DNA of 64,000 bases. Source: Moniliophthora roreri (Eukaryota; Basidiomycota; Agaricomycetes; Agaricales; Marasmiaceae). The notes beneath the pieces were generated by a model. That model searched no databases, was not told where the DNA came from, and saw only the letters and a program-made list of their open reading frames with translations. Shown here one piece after another: positions 35,620 to 47,225 of this stretch; position 1 is the first letter of the stretch; each line of letters starts with the position of its first letter. A program made the translations under genes and the position numbers. The DNA is taken from positions 62,001-126,000 of the forward strand of contig LATX02000242.1 in the NCBI GenBank assembly GCA_001466705.2. Reading direction: 5' to 3'.

Positions 35620-38488
35620 ATGACCATCTTTCAGAACAATGAACCTCTTCCTCCCATTCCTGACGACCTCTCTATCACACAGTTCTTCCTCGACTATCCC
35701 CCGCGTCATGAACGAGAGGTTCCTTGGCTGATAGATGATACAACAGGGCGACCTGTTACGCTATCAGAGGTGAGTGTATTCACTCTACTTGCAACTTTCC
35801 TTCTAACCACGGCACATCCAGATTCGCAATCGAACTACTGCTCTCTCTAATGGTCTGGCCTCGAAATTTAGCATCGGTATTTTATCAATCCACGAGTATC
35901 ACGGGGCCATTCTCACTTGAGTATTTCCAGGATATGACGATGTCGGTATGTTATAGCGTCAACTATACCAAGTTGCTACTCATCTAACTGACTTGACTTC
36001 CCAAGTCCTCATCTTCAGTCGTAACCACATCGGTACGAGGAATAATTCAGACAAGTTATCCGGATACTGACACCTGAGCCCCGTGCCTTAGACTACCCGA
36101 TCGTCACTTGGGCGACTCTGAAGGCCGGCGGGATTGTATCGTGCGTATGGCTTACCCTACTCTGAAACGATGTAGACTAACATTCTAGCAGGGGCGCCAA
36201 TCCCGCTTTTACGAGAGACGAGCTTGTGTATCAATTGAAATCCAGCAAAGCGAATCTCATTATAGCTAATCCTGAGTCTCTCAATGTGGCAATTTCGGCA
36301 GCTCGCGCAGTAGGGATTCCCAGTGAACGGATTGTCCTCTTCGATGCTCCAGATTCTCAAAGCCAGCCATCAAATGCGTCCAAGTTTCCGACAGTTGAAG
36401 ACTTGGTGCAGCTCGGACTGAGGAACCCTAATTCCTTCAAAGAACCCAAGATAGATCCGAAAACGAAGTTGGCATACCTCACCTATTCGTCAGGAACGAC
36501 GGGTAGGCCAAAGGTGGGTGGTCTACCTAAGAAAAGGCGCAGCGAGGTCCCTCATTTATTCCTTCAAGGCGGTAGCGATACGCCACATATCGCTCATTGC
36601 GAATACGATTCAGATGGCGACTCATTCTAAAGTAGGCAAGAATTACACTACATGGGATGAGCAAAGATACAGACCAGGCGATGTTGGGATTGTAGGTAGG
36701 TGACCGAGTCAAGAGTTTCTTTGCGTGATTCTGACGTTGGAAAAATAGTCCTGCCCTTGTTTCGTAAGCTATTCTTCGTTGAAGGAGTTTGTACGAATCT
36801 TCACAATCTTTTCAGATTCCTACGGAATGATGATCAACGTAGAGGCTCATTTCTATTAATCGTCCATGCGCGCTGATGCAATTGCTACACAGCTCCATTT
36901 CATGTTGTATTATGGGGTATGGATCATCCTATCAACTTCTCCCGACATTTGTTGAAGTTGAGTTATGTATATCTCTAGATGACTGTGGTCGTGATACCCA
37001 AGTTCAACTTTGTTGAGATGCTCAAAAGTATCATTCGATACCGAATAAATCATCTCGTGTAAGTATCTTCACCCTGCCGCGGTCCACCAACTTACTCGTG
37101 TAAACTATTAGGCTAGTACCTCCGCAGGCGGTACTACTTTGTAAGGTAGCCATGGTATTCCTCGATAATGTCTCCGATAGACTGAACACACCGATGTGTA
37201 GCACCCAGCAGTCAAAGATTATGACTTGAGGAGTGTGGTCAGAACAATCATGGTCGGCGCTGCACCTTTATCGAAGGAAATCAACGAGCAGCTATTCGAG
37301 CTCTTTCCTGATGCACATATCGGTCAAGGATACGGTACGCTTTCGCTCATCATCAGACGGTCACTCTCCTCTGACTGATATGCTGTCAAGGTATGACGGA
37401 GATATCTACCTCTATTTCGTTGTGGTCCATTGAGAACAAGAGAGGTGTATCTGGAAGTGAGTTGGTGAATGTTTATGTTTAGGGATAACGAAGGATCATA
37501 TTCTCTCAAAGGTGCTGGAAAGCTCATACCTGGGGTGAAAGGTATAGGGTCTATCGCAGCTTGCTTCGGTCTGCAGCTTATCATTAGGGTAGCACGCATA
37601 GTGAAGCCTGATGGATCATTGGCCGGGTTCAACGAACCTGGAGAGTTAATCATCTACAGCCCTTCAAACTCGCTACGATATCATAATAACGAACAAGCGT
37701 AAGCATCGTCTACTTCGGCGTTGATTTCTGCTCATGGATTTGCAGAACCAAGGATACATTCATTGATGGGTATGTCTATGTATGTGAATGTGCTCCTCAG
37801 TTGTTTGATGTACGACGTAGTTGGGTCAAGACCGGAGACGAGGCCAAGATCGATGAGAATTTGGAACTGTTCATCCTAGACAGAATAAAGGTCAATAAAC
37901 GATCTCTCATTTAACGTTTCTTGACGTGTTTCGTCAAAACAGGAGATCATGAAAGTCCGAGGTTTCCAGGTCGCGCCCGCTGAATTGGAAGGATGCATTC
38001 TAGACCATCCTGATGTTACTGGTGTGTTTGTTGCAACTTTATTGTCCGGTATCATCGCACGCCGGCTCATGCAGATACGTCAATAGATGCATGTGTCGTG
38101 GGGGTTCCTGATGATTACAGTTGAGTGGCTTGGGCTTCTCGAGGAAGCCTTTCCTTGCTGACCTTGCTGCAGGTGGCGAAGTTCCTCTAGCATTCGTCGT
38201 GCCCACTGCGAGTACTGCCGCGAGAATGAAAAATGATCCTGCAGCAGCACACGATATCAAGGCTTCCATCATGAAGGTTTGATGTCGCTTCTCGGACTCG
38301 CATTCGGGGTGCTGACGTTGTTCTATATTATGTAGCATGTCGCAGACAACAAGGTCGCGTACAAACAGCTGGCAGGAGGTGTGGAGTTTATTGATGCGAT
38401 TCCGAAGAACCCTAGCGGCAAATTGTTACGCAGAGTGCTTCGCGAGATGGCGAAGGAGATTCGGCAGAGAACCCGGTCCAAACTATGA
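35620..38488 (+). CDS. 4-coumarate:CoA ligase-like acyl-AMP ligase
   Basis: ANL-superfamily adenylate-forming enzyme; it would activate a carboxylic acid (aryl or acyl) as an acyl-AMP and transfer it to CoA. Many very short exons join in frame. The P-loop motif is TYSSGTTGRPK (split after PK by an intron). LPLFHSYGM is assembled from two exons, then FMLYYGMTVVVIPKF, LVPPQAVLLCKHP, GQGYGMTE, WVKTGDEAKIDENLELFILDRIKE and KVRGFQVAPAELEG. The catalytic lysine motif is NPSGKLLRR. About 580 residues, complete to TGA at 38486. All core motifs are present, so activity is likely; substrate cannot be deduced. No obvious peroxisomal SKL terminus: it ends RSKL, which is a weak match only. Part of its 3' region is copied into the repeat island at 40451-40520. 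Confidence 0.88.
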
Positions 38489-39023
38489 GTGTCGATACAA
38501 TCACCCGTAGATTTATGCTTTATAAGTACTTTCAATTGAGCTTGAAGCTTAAAGTCACGTCTGTACAATCGTTGGTACCGATCTTGATGCACACGAGACG
38601 GGGCACGCCCGACTTGGCGCAAATATGACTCGCGGTTCTTCTATTGTATATGGTATAAGTGAAGCTAGTGATGTACTTATCGGTATAGTGGTCGAGTCGA
38701 TATTGAATATTGAATATTGAATAGGTACACTTGGTTTGCCTTGTATAATTTTAACTCTTTTACAATTGCATGTATCCTCAGTATTACGACAAAGTTCATC
38801 GAGAATTCACTGTACTATCGAGTTACGATGGCATTGTTGGCTAGTCTCTCGAAGACAGACTTATATCCACTGTGACGATCGTTCCGATAATTGTTGGCGG
38901 ATTTTTGCCCAACTAGTATTTGGTTCATATTTATTGATTGAACGCCTCGGCTCGCGATCGATCCGGCTAAGGTGTTGATACCGGGTCTCGAAATAGGGGT
39001 ATCCTCCTTTCTCACTCCCCACC
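38489..39023. other. Intergenic with short ATTGAAT repeat
   Basis: 535 bp. Contains three consecutive attgaat-type units near 38700-38722 and no convincing gene. Confidence 0.45.
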
Positions 39024-40035
39024 ATGTCGACCTGCAAAATCAATATAGGTTGCGAGAAGAGACGCAGCGTTTTCAAGGGAATTCTGAACATCGTCGACGA
39101 CGAAACGATAAAGGCGGTCGTGCCTACTCATAGTCTCCTACGTCCGCCTGAAGAATATACCATCGTCATAGAGCCCGACTCTCCAAAGGGAACCAAGACT
39201 GCCAGTATGGTCCATAAGGAGGCGAATTGTCACTATCTAGTTGTACGTCCGGGCTATTCTGTCACAGAAACGATGGATTGAGACTTTTCTTCGTTTAGGC
39301 GGACTTGAGTGACCTCCGTGCTGATATACGGAACCTCATGGAACGTGTCGAATACCTTTCGGAGGAGAGAATCCGGTCGGAAAAGGAGCGGAAGGTGGAG
39401 GAGAGGAGAATGGCTCGGCTGGAGGGGGAAATGGCTCGGCTGGAGGGGGAAACGGCTCGGCTGGAGGGGGAAACGGCTCGGCTGGAGGGGGGAATATCTC
39501 GCTTAAAGGGTGAGTTGGAGGATGAAGGACGCACGAGGGAGAATCAGCGAGCCATGATAATGGCGTATGAAGTGGCATATGCCCTCTGTAAAGGTATGGA
39601 CCCACTTATTCTGTACAGTAACTTTTGCTAAGTTGATGAATGCCAGCCGCAGACAAACACATGCGTAACGTGCCTTGGATTACAGGGTTTCTCGACACCC
39701 TGGACAGTCTCCCCTCTACTGCACTCGGTGTCAATCACCTCAAGTCCTTTGCAGATCTTCTTGTCAACTTATTCATTGCCAGCTACCTGGACCCAGCTCT
39801 TATAACAGATAAACAATATCCAATCCCACACCCATTATACCTCCCAGGCTTCTATGTACTGGTTGACCACCACCCTCTCCTTCTCAAGAAACTTCAGAAA
39901 AGTCCGAGTGTTAACTTTCTACTAGCAAATCCAGATTTTTGCTGTTCACTACATTCAGCTGCACAACAACATGCAATGAGGGATGTGTCAGCAGCTGTGG
40001 CAGTTGTTTATAATTTATTTAGTTCACCTTCTTGA
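39024..40035 (+). CDS. Coiled-coil protein with heptad minisatellite, unknown function
   Basis: Three exons (ends near 39242, 39595 and 40035; acceptors after 39300 and 39648) join to about 300 residues. N-terminus MSTCKINIGCEKRRSVFKG and PPEEYTIVIEPDSPKGT looks like a small folded domain. The centre is a coiled coil (IRNLMERVEYLSEER, then four tandem MARLEGE/TARLEGE heptads). The third exon (GFLDTLDSLPSTALGVNHLK, LPGFYVLVDHHPLL) is open but its DNA is strikingly poor in CpG, unlike exons 1-2. A further open segment at 40134-40334 (KVHTFVYGLEQHS, GDIKALGLPGVVGAS) could be an additional 3' exon. No family recognised; similar proteins probably exist in related fungi. Confidence 0.6.
39410..39493 (+). 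repeat. In-frame 21-bp minisatellite, 4 copies
   Basis: Four direct copies of a 21-bp unit (39410-39430, 39431-39451, 39452-39472, 39473-39493) with one or two substitutions each. Each unit encodes one heptad (M/T)ARLEGE, so copy-number change would lengthen the coiled coil by whole heptads without a frameshift. Confidence 0.9.
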
Positions 40036-40450
40036 ATAATTCAAGATCAAATCACCTAGGCCAACCCTCCCTAAAATTCCTTCATTTATCTATTTCGTGC
40101 AGCGAAGGTCAAAATTAACCTTTACTTTGATTAGTGGACCTATTTTTTGCAAAGGTACACACCTTTGTCTATGGACTGGAACAACACAGTATTGCACACA
40201 GCAATCCAACGACCAGAGAAGTCAGAGCCTACTTGGGGGATATCAAAGCACTGGGGCTCCCAGGTGTTGTTGGAGCAAGTAGAAGGCTAGCATCAGAAAC
40301 ATGGAATTTAGAGGATCACTTACTTGCAGTCTAAGGTGCATTTGTACTTGATGGACTGGTATTTTATCCACTATTGTACTGTATTGCAATACCTATCTTA
40401 GTAACCTTACCTCTTTGTACAAGTGTAATGTGATCCTAGTTCTTGTCATG

Positions 40451-40520
40451 CAGCAGCATACGATATCAAGGCTTCCATCATGAAGGTCTGATGTTGCTTC
40501 TCAGATTTGCATTCATAACA
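40451..40520 (+). pseudogene. Mutated 70-bp copy of the CoA-ligase gene
   Basis: Aligns without gaps to 38241-38310 in the ligase gene, with the first 50 bp nearly identical. The copy crosses the exon/intron junction after AAG|GTTTGATG, so it came from DNA and not from spliced RNA. Four of five CG sites in the original are TG or CA in the copy. Confidence 0.75.
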
Positions 40521-41437
40521 CTCATTGGTGCCGATTCCCGCTACCTAGTGTAGTGGGTTTTGATACCTTGAGGCTCAGATTAATAAGCTTTTTTGCAGAA
40601 GGTTCCCACCTGTCGGGTATTGCCACGCCAGCTTGCTCCAGTCCAGTGCTCAAATGGTCCTCTCCCTAATTCCCCATGCTTTGGCATATTCCGCTGGGCA
40701 GCTCACCATGCTTGTTGCTCTTTCACTGCCTGCAAAGTTTTTCCCACACATGCTCTCGATCTCTGTTTCAGCGACTTGTCTCAACATTAGCAGGCCACAT
40801 GGGATTTTTTTTAGATGTGGATCACCTGCATGTGTTCAGACATCAACTTATCCAATAAAACAAAATGGCTTGTCCACATTATAGGGTCTTGGGGGGCAAG
40901 ACTTGCATCACAAATCATGTAGCTGGTGAAATGGTCATGCATGTGTTTGGTTGTAAACATCACAAGATCATGTTGATTGGTAGGACACCTGCATCTCTGT
41001 TACAAAGATTCACATTGATATTTAGTACCATTTATTATTGCTGTCCTCCAGGATGCCTAAATGCTTGTGCCCTTCTTCTTCTTCAAAAGCCCTAGCTCCA
41101 AAGTGATGTTGGAAGCTACCAATCCACATTCCTTACAGTGTTGTATTTGAAATCTTGAAGGTATTCATCAACTCACTTGGTCATTTAACCAGGTCTCTGT
41201 GTTGCTTATCCACAGGAGCCTGGATCCCTTATGAGCATGAATACATGATCCATTGGAGACCTGTCTAATGTTTGTCAGCCTGCTACACTTTGTATACTGA
41301 GAGGCCAAATTGTATATCATGTCCAAGCTTGCAGTGCTCAGTTGAGGAGTGTCACAATCTTCACATCTTGCTAGAGCTCTTCATGAGTTAATACCTGTGT
41401 TAACTTGTACTTGCATCATTTTGGCCATACTTGTGAC

Positions 41438-42213
41438 TTGTATTTTAACTTGCATTGGCAAGTACTTGTAACTTGCAGCTACAAATACTTACAAGTACTC
41501 ACTATAATATACAATACAACATATGTCAATTGATATTCTATACTTATATGTTACTCTCCAATACTTTGTGTTGGAGTCCTGCAAGATATCAGTATTATAG
41601 AGGCTCAGTAAGGGAGTCTAAGGGTCTTTTATAGTTGTGAGACTACTTGTTCACACCTTTGAATATTGTTGTTTAGAATATCAGTATGTACAACTTAGTA
41701 GTTTATCTTTATTACAGAGTCCCACATGATGAAAGCATCATGAGAGCATCAGAATTGGTGGGTAGGGCTTCTCAGGTCAGAGAATCAATTTGAAACAGTT
41801 TTAGAGCCATTCAGGTTCATCATTATGAAGATAGTTGTATATAAATAGTTTTAAATGTTTTATATTGTCAATATGTGTTCACCTCAGAGTCCTATTCTGT
41901 GCAAGCTCTAAGAATCATTCAAATGATGCTACTGTGAGTTTTCAAAGTTAGATAATGGATTAATAGCACCTTTGAGCCAATATAATAATAATTGACTAAT
42001 AGATGCATCTTATAACAGAATGTCAGCCCATCTAACCTTGTGGCAATCTGGCAAATGTATTAACCTTAAAATTAAGGCCACCTGAGTGTTCTAGTAGCTT
42101 GTGGAGAAGGTCTAGCTTCTAGGAAAATAGAATGTTAGTCAATACTGCCACAACTATATTGTACAATAGCTCATTTAAACTAAAAGTTCACAGCAGAAGC
42201 TCTACAATAACCA
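41438..42213 (+). repeat. Internal direct repeat, copy A
   Basis: 776 bp nearly identical to 42215-43013. It begins ttgtattttaacttgc and ends just before the single N at 42214. Confidence 0.88.
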
Positions 42214-42214
42214 N

Positions 42215-43013
42215 TTGTATTTTAACTTGCATTGGCAAGTACTTGTAACTTGCAGCTACAAATACTTACAAGTACTCACTATAATATACAATACAACATA
42301 TGTTAATTGATATTCTATACTTATATGTTACTCTCCAATACTTTGTGTTGGAGTCCTGCAAGATATCAGTATTATAGAGGCTCAGTAAGGGTGTCTAAGG
42401 GTCTTTTATAGTTGTGAGACTACTTGTTCACACCTTTGAATATTGTTGTTTAGAATATCAGTATGCACAACTGTATTTATTACTTTATGTATAGTACAAC
42501 TTAGTAATTTATCTTTATTACAGAGTCCCACATGATGAAAGCATCATGAGAGCATCAGAATTGGTGGGTAGGGGTTTTTCAGGTCAAGGAATCAATTGGC
42601 AACAGTTTTAGAGCCATTCAGGTCCATTATTATGAAGATAATTGTATATAAATAGTTTTAAATGCTTTATGTTATTAATATGCATTCACCTCAGAGTCCT
42701 ATTCCGTGCAAGCTCTAAGAATCCTTCAAATGATGCTACTGTGAGTTTTCAAAGTTGGATAATGGATTAATAACACCTTTAAGCTAATATAATTCTAGAA
42801 TAATTGACTAATAGATGCATCTTATAACAGAATGTCAGCCTATCTAACCTTGTGGCAATCTGGCAAATGTATTAACCTTAAAATTAAGGCCACCTGAGTG
42901 TTCTAGTAGCTTGTGGAGAAGGTCTAGCTTCTAGGAAAATAGAATGTTAGTCAATACTGCCACAACTATATTGTACAATAGCTTATTTAAACTAAAGGTT
43001 TACAGCAGGAGCC
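42215..43013 (+). repeat. Internal direct repeat, copy B
   Basis: Second copy, about 95% identical, with a roughly 24-bp insertion near 42470. It starts right after N 42214 and stops before N 43014, which suggests an unresolved assembly join. Confidence 0.88.
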
Positions 43014-43843
43014 CNATACTTTCAACTTGTTCATCTCCAAATGATGGTGCAGAAAATATACACATACATTTATCTAACAGTAGTTAGCAAGTATTTGGCA
43101 AGTATATCTGGCAAGTACTTGCAACTTGCATAACTTGTGGCATATCATTGCAAGTCACAAGTCACCAGAAACTTGTAAGTACTTGCAGATACTCATAACT
43201 CATGAAGAGCTCTACATCTTGCTGCAAAGCCAATTGATGTCACCATCCAGTTATAAGGTTCAGGTGCAATCAGGGCCAGACTTATTGGAAGACTATCCAT
43301 TGTGCCTTTCTGAATTCATCAAGTCCATTGCTGGCAGTTAAGCTTGAAAGATAGTTCATTGTGAATATTCTTGTTGTCAGAAGCATCTTTGTTGGTGCTG
43401 AACACCTGCTGTATTGTATCAACAGCTGATTTTGTCTGGAATGGTTCAAGGCAAATGTTCTGAATTAGTGAAAGCAGCATAGTCTACACACATGAGGGGT
43501 GCTATGAGACATCTTGTCCAACACAGCACATTGTTTCAAGGCTCAACAATTCATATACTCCATCTAACTGCAAAGCACAACAGCATCTTCAAACACTTCA
43601 TTGCAATTGCAGATTGACTACTGAGATCTAAAGATTCTTGTCCAATTTGATCCTGGTGAAAGTGCCAATGGTGGGATTTGCAATGCAGATTAAATTGGCT
43701 TTGGTGTAGAATAGAGTGAGAAAAGGCTGCCTGCTCCCACTTTATCTTGAATGTCTGGAAGCTGGAGGTTGGAAAATAACATCAATGGGGCTCAATATCA
43801 TAGGTAGCAGGCACTGCTGGAATAGCCCTTACCCCACCCAATT

Positions 43844-44236
43844 ATTCCATATTGTATACTCTCAAAATAAATGGATTTATACCTCTTATTATATGCTTAT
43901 AACATAAAGTAGATTTGACATTGGATGAGAACTTGATATAGAATTATCTCTGGGATAATTCTGAGGGAATGGTGACTGATTCTGGTGTGGTTTTGGCATA
44001 TAGAATGAAATAGGATTGAAATTGAGGGGAAACAACAGTGAATTGCTGCAGGATGTATGATACTGTACAGAGACACATATATCTAAGGCATGGAATAGAG
44101 GCACTGGCCATAGAAGCATTCACTATCAATGGGAACAAAAAGCCAGTAGCTACCCCATGCAAGGAAAGTACCAGACTACATACACACACATTACTTGTGA
44201 TTGTCAGTGTATACTATCAGTCTGGTCTCAAGACTA
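43844..44236 (+). repeat. Dispersed repeat family, copy 1
   Basis: About 390 bp, roughly 85% identical to 45700-46112 in the same orientation. Both begin attccatattgtatactctc and end gtctggtctcaagacta. The spacing and sequence could be relics of LTRs or two copies of a short element. No clear TIR or target duplication was found. Confidence 0.75.
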
Positions 44237-44786
44237 AGTTGTGACTTGTGCACAGGCCAAGTCAACACCAATAAAGAATTGCTGGAGTTCATCAGAATGT
44301 AGTTGCATTGGCTTTTGAATCACTTTTTTACTTCATACCACTATTATCTCTCATTGTCTTTTACTTGTGAGTGATAATTTCTTATGGAATCACTGTGCAG
44401 AACTCTTACTAGTACTGCTCCCCAGGTGATACTGGCTTCTTCAATGCTTCCATTTCCATCTCTTACACTATATTGAGTTTTTTGACCATCTGTCTTGGTG
44501 ATTTTAGGGTGATAATCAATCTAAATCATACTCAGCTTTTCAGCTCCTCCTTTACTGTCCTCTTTCTCAAGACATGCTGTATGCTTACTCTATCTAAGTA
44601 CAATCTTGCCTTTGTCTGACCTGTATATACACATCTGCAGGTACCCCACATCAGGTTGTATTGTCAGTCTGGTATTCAAGACTAATCTGCAGGGCACTTT
44701 TTTTCTCTTTCTGGATACCTATGGGTTTTATCTGATGTATTTTATAATCTTACTGTTTGTACTTTGATTGTCAGCTATAATAGATG

Positions 44787-45090
44787 GAGTCTCCGGAGAA
44801 GACCAATCTAAATATTATACCCACAAGCAAGTTTACAAATGTACCATATTGTTTCACAATGCAAGTTGACACCTGGGCCAAGAGTTAAATCTCACACCCT
44901 TAAGCACATTGGGAAATAGACATCTACAGGCCCTGGCTTGAGTCTCTAGAGAAGAACAATTTAAATATTATGCTTATAAGCATGTTTACAGATTCCCATG
45001 TCATTTCACAATGTGGGTTGAGACTTAAAACTTGGACCAGAAATAGAGTAAATGGCTGCCTACTGGTTCTGGCCTGAGTCTTATTTAAAT
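44787..45090 (+). repeat. Degenerate tandem repeat, about 150-bp unit
   Basis: Unit 1 starts gagtctccggagaag (44787), unit 2 gagtctctagagaag (44940), and a truncated third begins gagtctta (45076). Shared blocks include aatattat, gtttaca and tttcacaatg. Confidence 0.65.
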
Positions 45091-45580
45091 AAATATAGGC
45101 AGAGTGATGCAATTATCAACCAAGGGTGACTTCAGGCAAGAAATAAGGCAAGTATTATCAGGCAACAAATGAGGTGGAGGCAACAGTTTACAAATAAGCT
45201 TGACCAAAAGCAATGAGGGAATCATTTTTAATGTGCATGGTAAGGAACCATGGGGATATTTGCAAATAGACTACATTCTATGTTGGAAAAGGGTAATGTT
45301 CACTGGGTGTTTAACAGCTCAGCACTCAGTGGCAGAGAAGACAAACTCTTGATTCTGTAAGTCCTTGCCCATGTGCAGAGAAATGAATGCTATTTTCTGA
45401 CTTTTTCCCTGACACAATGCTTTACTTACACAATAAGATAAAGGCAAAGCTGAAGCTATGAGTCCTTATATCAGATTGTTGACATGTAATATACTATTAT
45501 TCTATACTATAATGTGTTTTCTATAGTGACTTGTTCTAATGGCAACTCAGTCAGGGCTGACTCAGTCTTCTAGTCTGTAA

Positions 45581-46043
45581 CTTTCCTCTGTGTGGGGTAG
45601 CCACTAGCTTTTTGTTCCCATGGATAGAGAATTGTCCCATGGCTCCCCAGCCAAAATTTGGCAGGTGCTGTGCTCTTATTCCTAAACCATAATAACCTAA
45701 TTCCATATTGTATACTCTCAAAATAATGGATTTATACCTCTTATTATGTTCTCATAACATAAAGTAGATTTGACATTGGATGAGAGCTGGATGTAGAATT
45801 TTGTCTGGAATGATTCTGAGGAAATGACAACTGATTCTGGTGCCGTTTTGGTGTATTACCTGTATGTTTTGGCATATAAAATGAAACTGGATTGAAATTA
45901 GAGAGAAACGACAATGAATTGCTGCAGGATGTATGGTACTGTACAGAGACACATATATCTGAGGCATGGAATAGAGGTACTGGCCATGGGAGCATTCTCT
46001 ATCTATGGGAACAAAAAGCCAGTGGCTACCCCATGCAAGGAAA
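45581..46043. repeat. Inverted repeat overlapping the dispersed repeat
   Basis: 45581-45642 is an imperfect inverse complement of 45984-46043 (shared core: gtagccact, ctttttgttccca, atagagaat). It would form a hairpin with a loop of about 340 nt. Confidence 0.6.
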
Positions 46044-46112
46044 GTACCAGACTACATACACACACATTACTTGTGATCATCAGTGTGTATTGTCAGTCTG
46101 GTCTCAAGACTA
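45700..46112 (+). repeat. Dispersed repeat family, copy 2
   Basis: Partner of 43844-44236. It carries a 19-20-bp insertion near 45858 and scattered transitions, and its core lies within the inverted-repeat pair noted separately. Confidence 0.75.
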
Positions 46113-47225
46113 TCAGTCTCCTGGAGGATGACTTGGTTGCCCATGCAAAATTAGTAGACTCACACTAACTCAATCTAACTCACACCAACTTGCACCAACT
46201 TGGCCTGACTTGGTCCCCTAAAATCCCAGACAATTTGGTAATCATAGGCTGCAAAGAGCATTTTTGATTACATTCACAGAAGCCTTATTTTTCATATAAT
46301 TGGCCAGTTTTCAGATATTTCACTAGCTCTTTTGAAATTCAGAGTGTAATTTCTTGTGCCAGGCTCCCACATAGTCAGAGGCCTTCTAGAGACTACACCA
46401 CTTTCATCACCACAGTCATGATGTTGGTGCCACTGTGTCCCTTTGACTGCTTCTTGTTATATGAGTAGAGATTCTATGACACTCTTGATAAGATTATAGA
46501 TGGTAGATTGTGTGCCAGTGACTTACATTTGCCAAACAGGCCAAGTTGAGTGAAGCTTCATATCCTTTGCAGAAGCTGTCTAAGCAGTAAACTGCCTAAG
46601 GTATATTGATGCTTATGAAGCACCTGAACAAGTTGAAACATGTTTGTACACCACTGGTCTGTTTTTGGAGCATGAGGTAGTTACTAATAGTAAAAATGTA
46701 GCTCTGCTTCTCTGGAAAACCTAAAGAAAGTCTTGTTGCTAATATGGCAAACCTAGAAAAGGCTTGATTTTATTTTATTTGATTTACACTACCCTTGAAC
46801 CAGAACCCTTTAATATAACATAAGATAATAGGTAATAAGGACTAGAGTGAGCCCAGTCTGCTAGTCATTGCCTTAGAGAAGCCATGGCACTTTGGAAAGT
46901 ACAAAGAGCTATATGATAAACACTATACAAAGGTGTCTAAGTTGTACTTTCTGACTTATCTATGGATTAGATCCAATGTGGATTACTCTTGAAACCTATA
47001 GAGAACCTGACTATGACTATATGAATGAATTGACTAGTCAATCAAGCTTTCTTAAAGTGCTAGCAATAGAATTTTTCAATCTATTTACTTTTCTGTAATA
47101 TCTGTGAAGTGCAACTTGCAGTCAAACAGTATGAAGATACTTAAAGAAGACATTAAACAGAGAGACAAGCTAAAAAGGAATGATCAGAGAATGATTGGTC
47201 ATTGGAATTCAATATGCAGATCAGA

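Larger units (their letters stand above)
41364..43222. mobile_element. Non-autonomous hAT-like DNA transposon with TSD
   Basis: Perfect 19-bp terminal inverted repeats, tagagctcttcatgagtta at 41372-41390 and its reverse complement at 43196-43214, are flanked by identical 8-bp direct repeats catcttgc at 41364-41371 and 43215-43222. An 8-bp target duplication with short TIRs starting TAGAG is characteristic of hAT elements. The 1.84-kb interior has no transposase frame. Both ends carry many short acttgcaagta-type motifs in both orientations, resembling the subterminal transposase-binding repeats of hAT transposons. Confidence 0.8.

Noticed and set aside
40593..41095. Small open frames in the repeat island
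   Set aside because: Several frames are open at once, as expected in CpG-poor decayed DNA; none has a recognisable domain.
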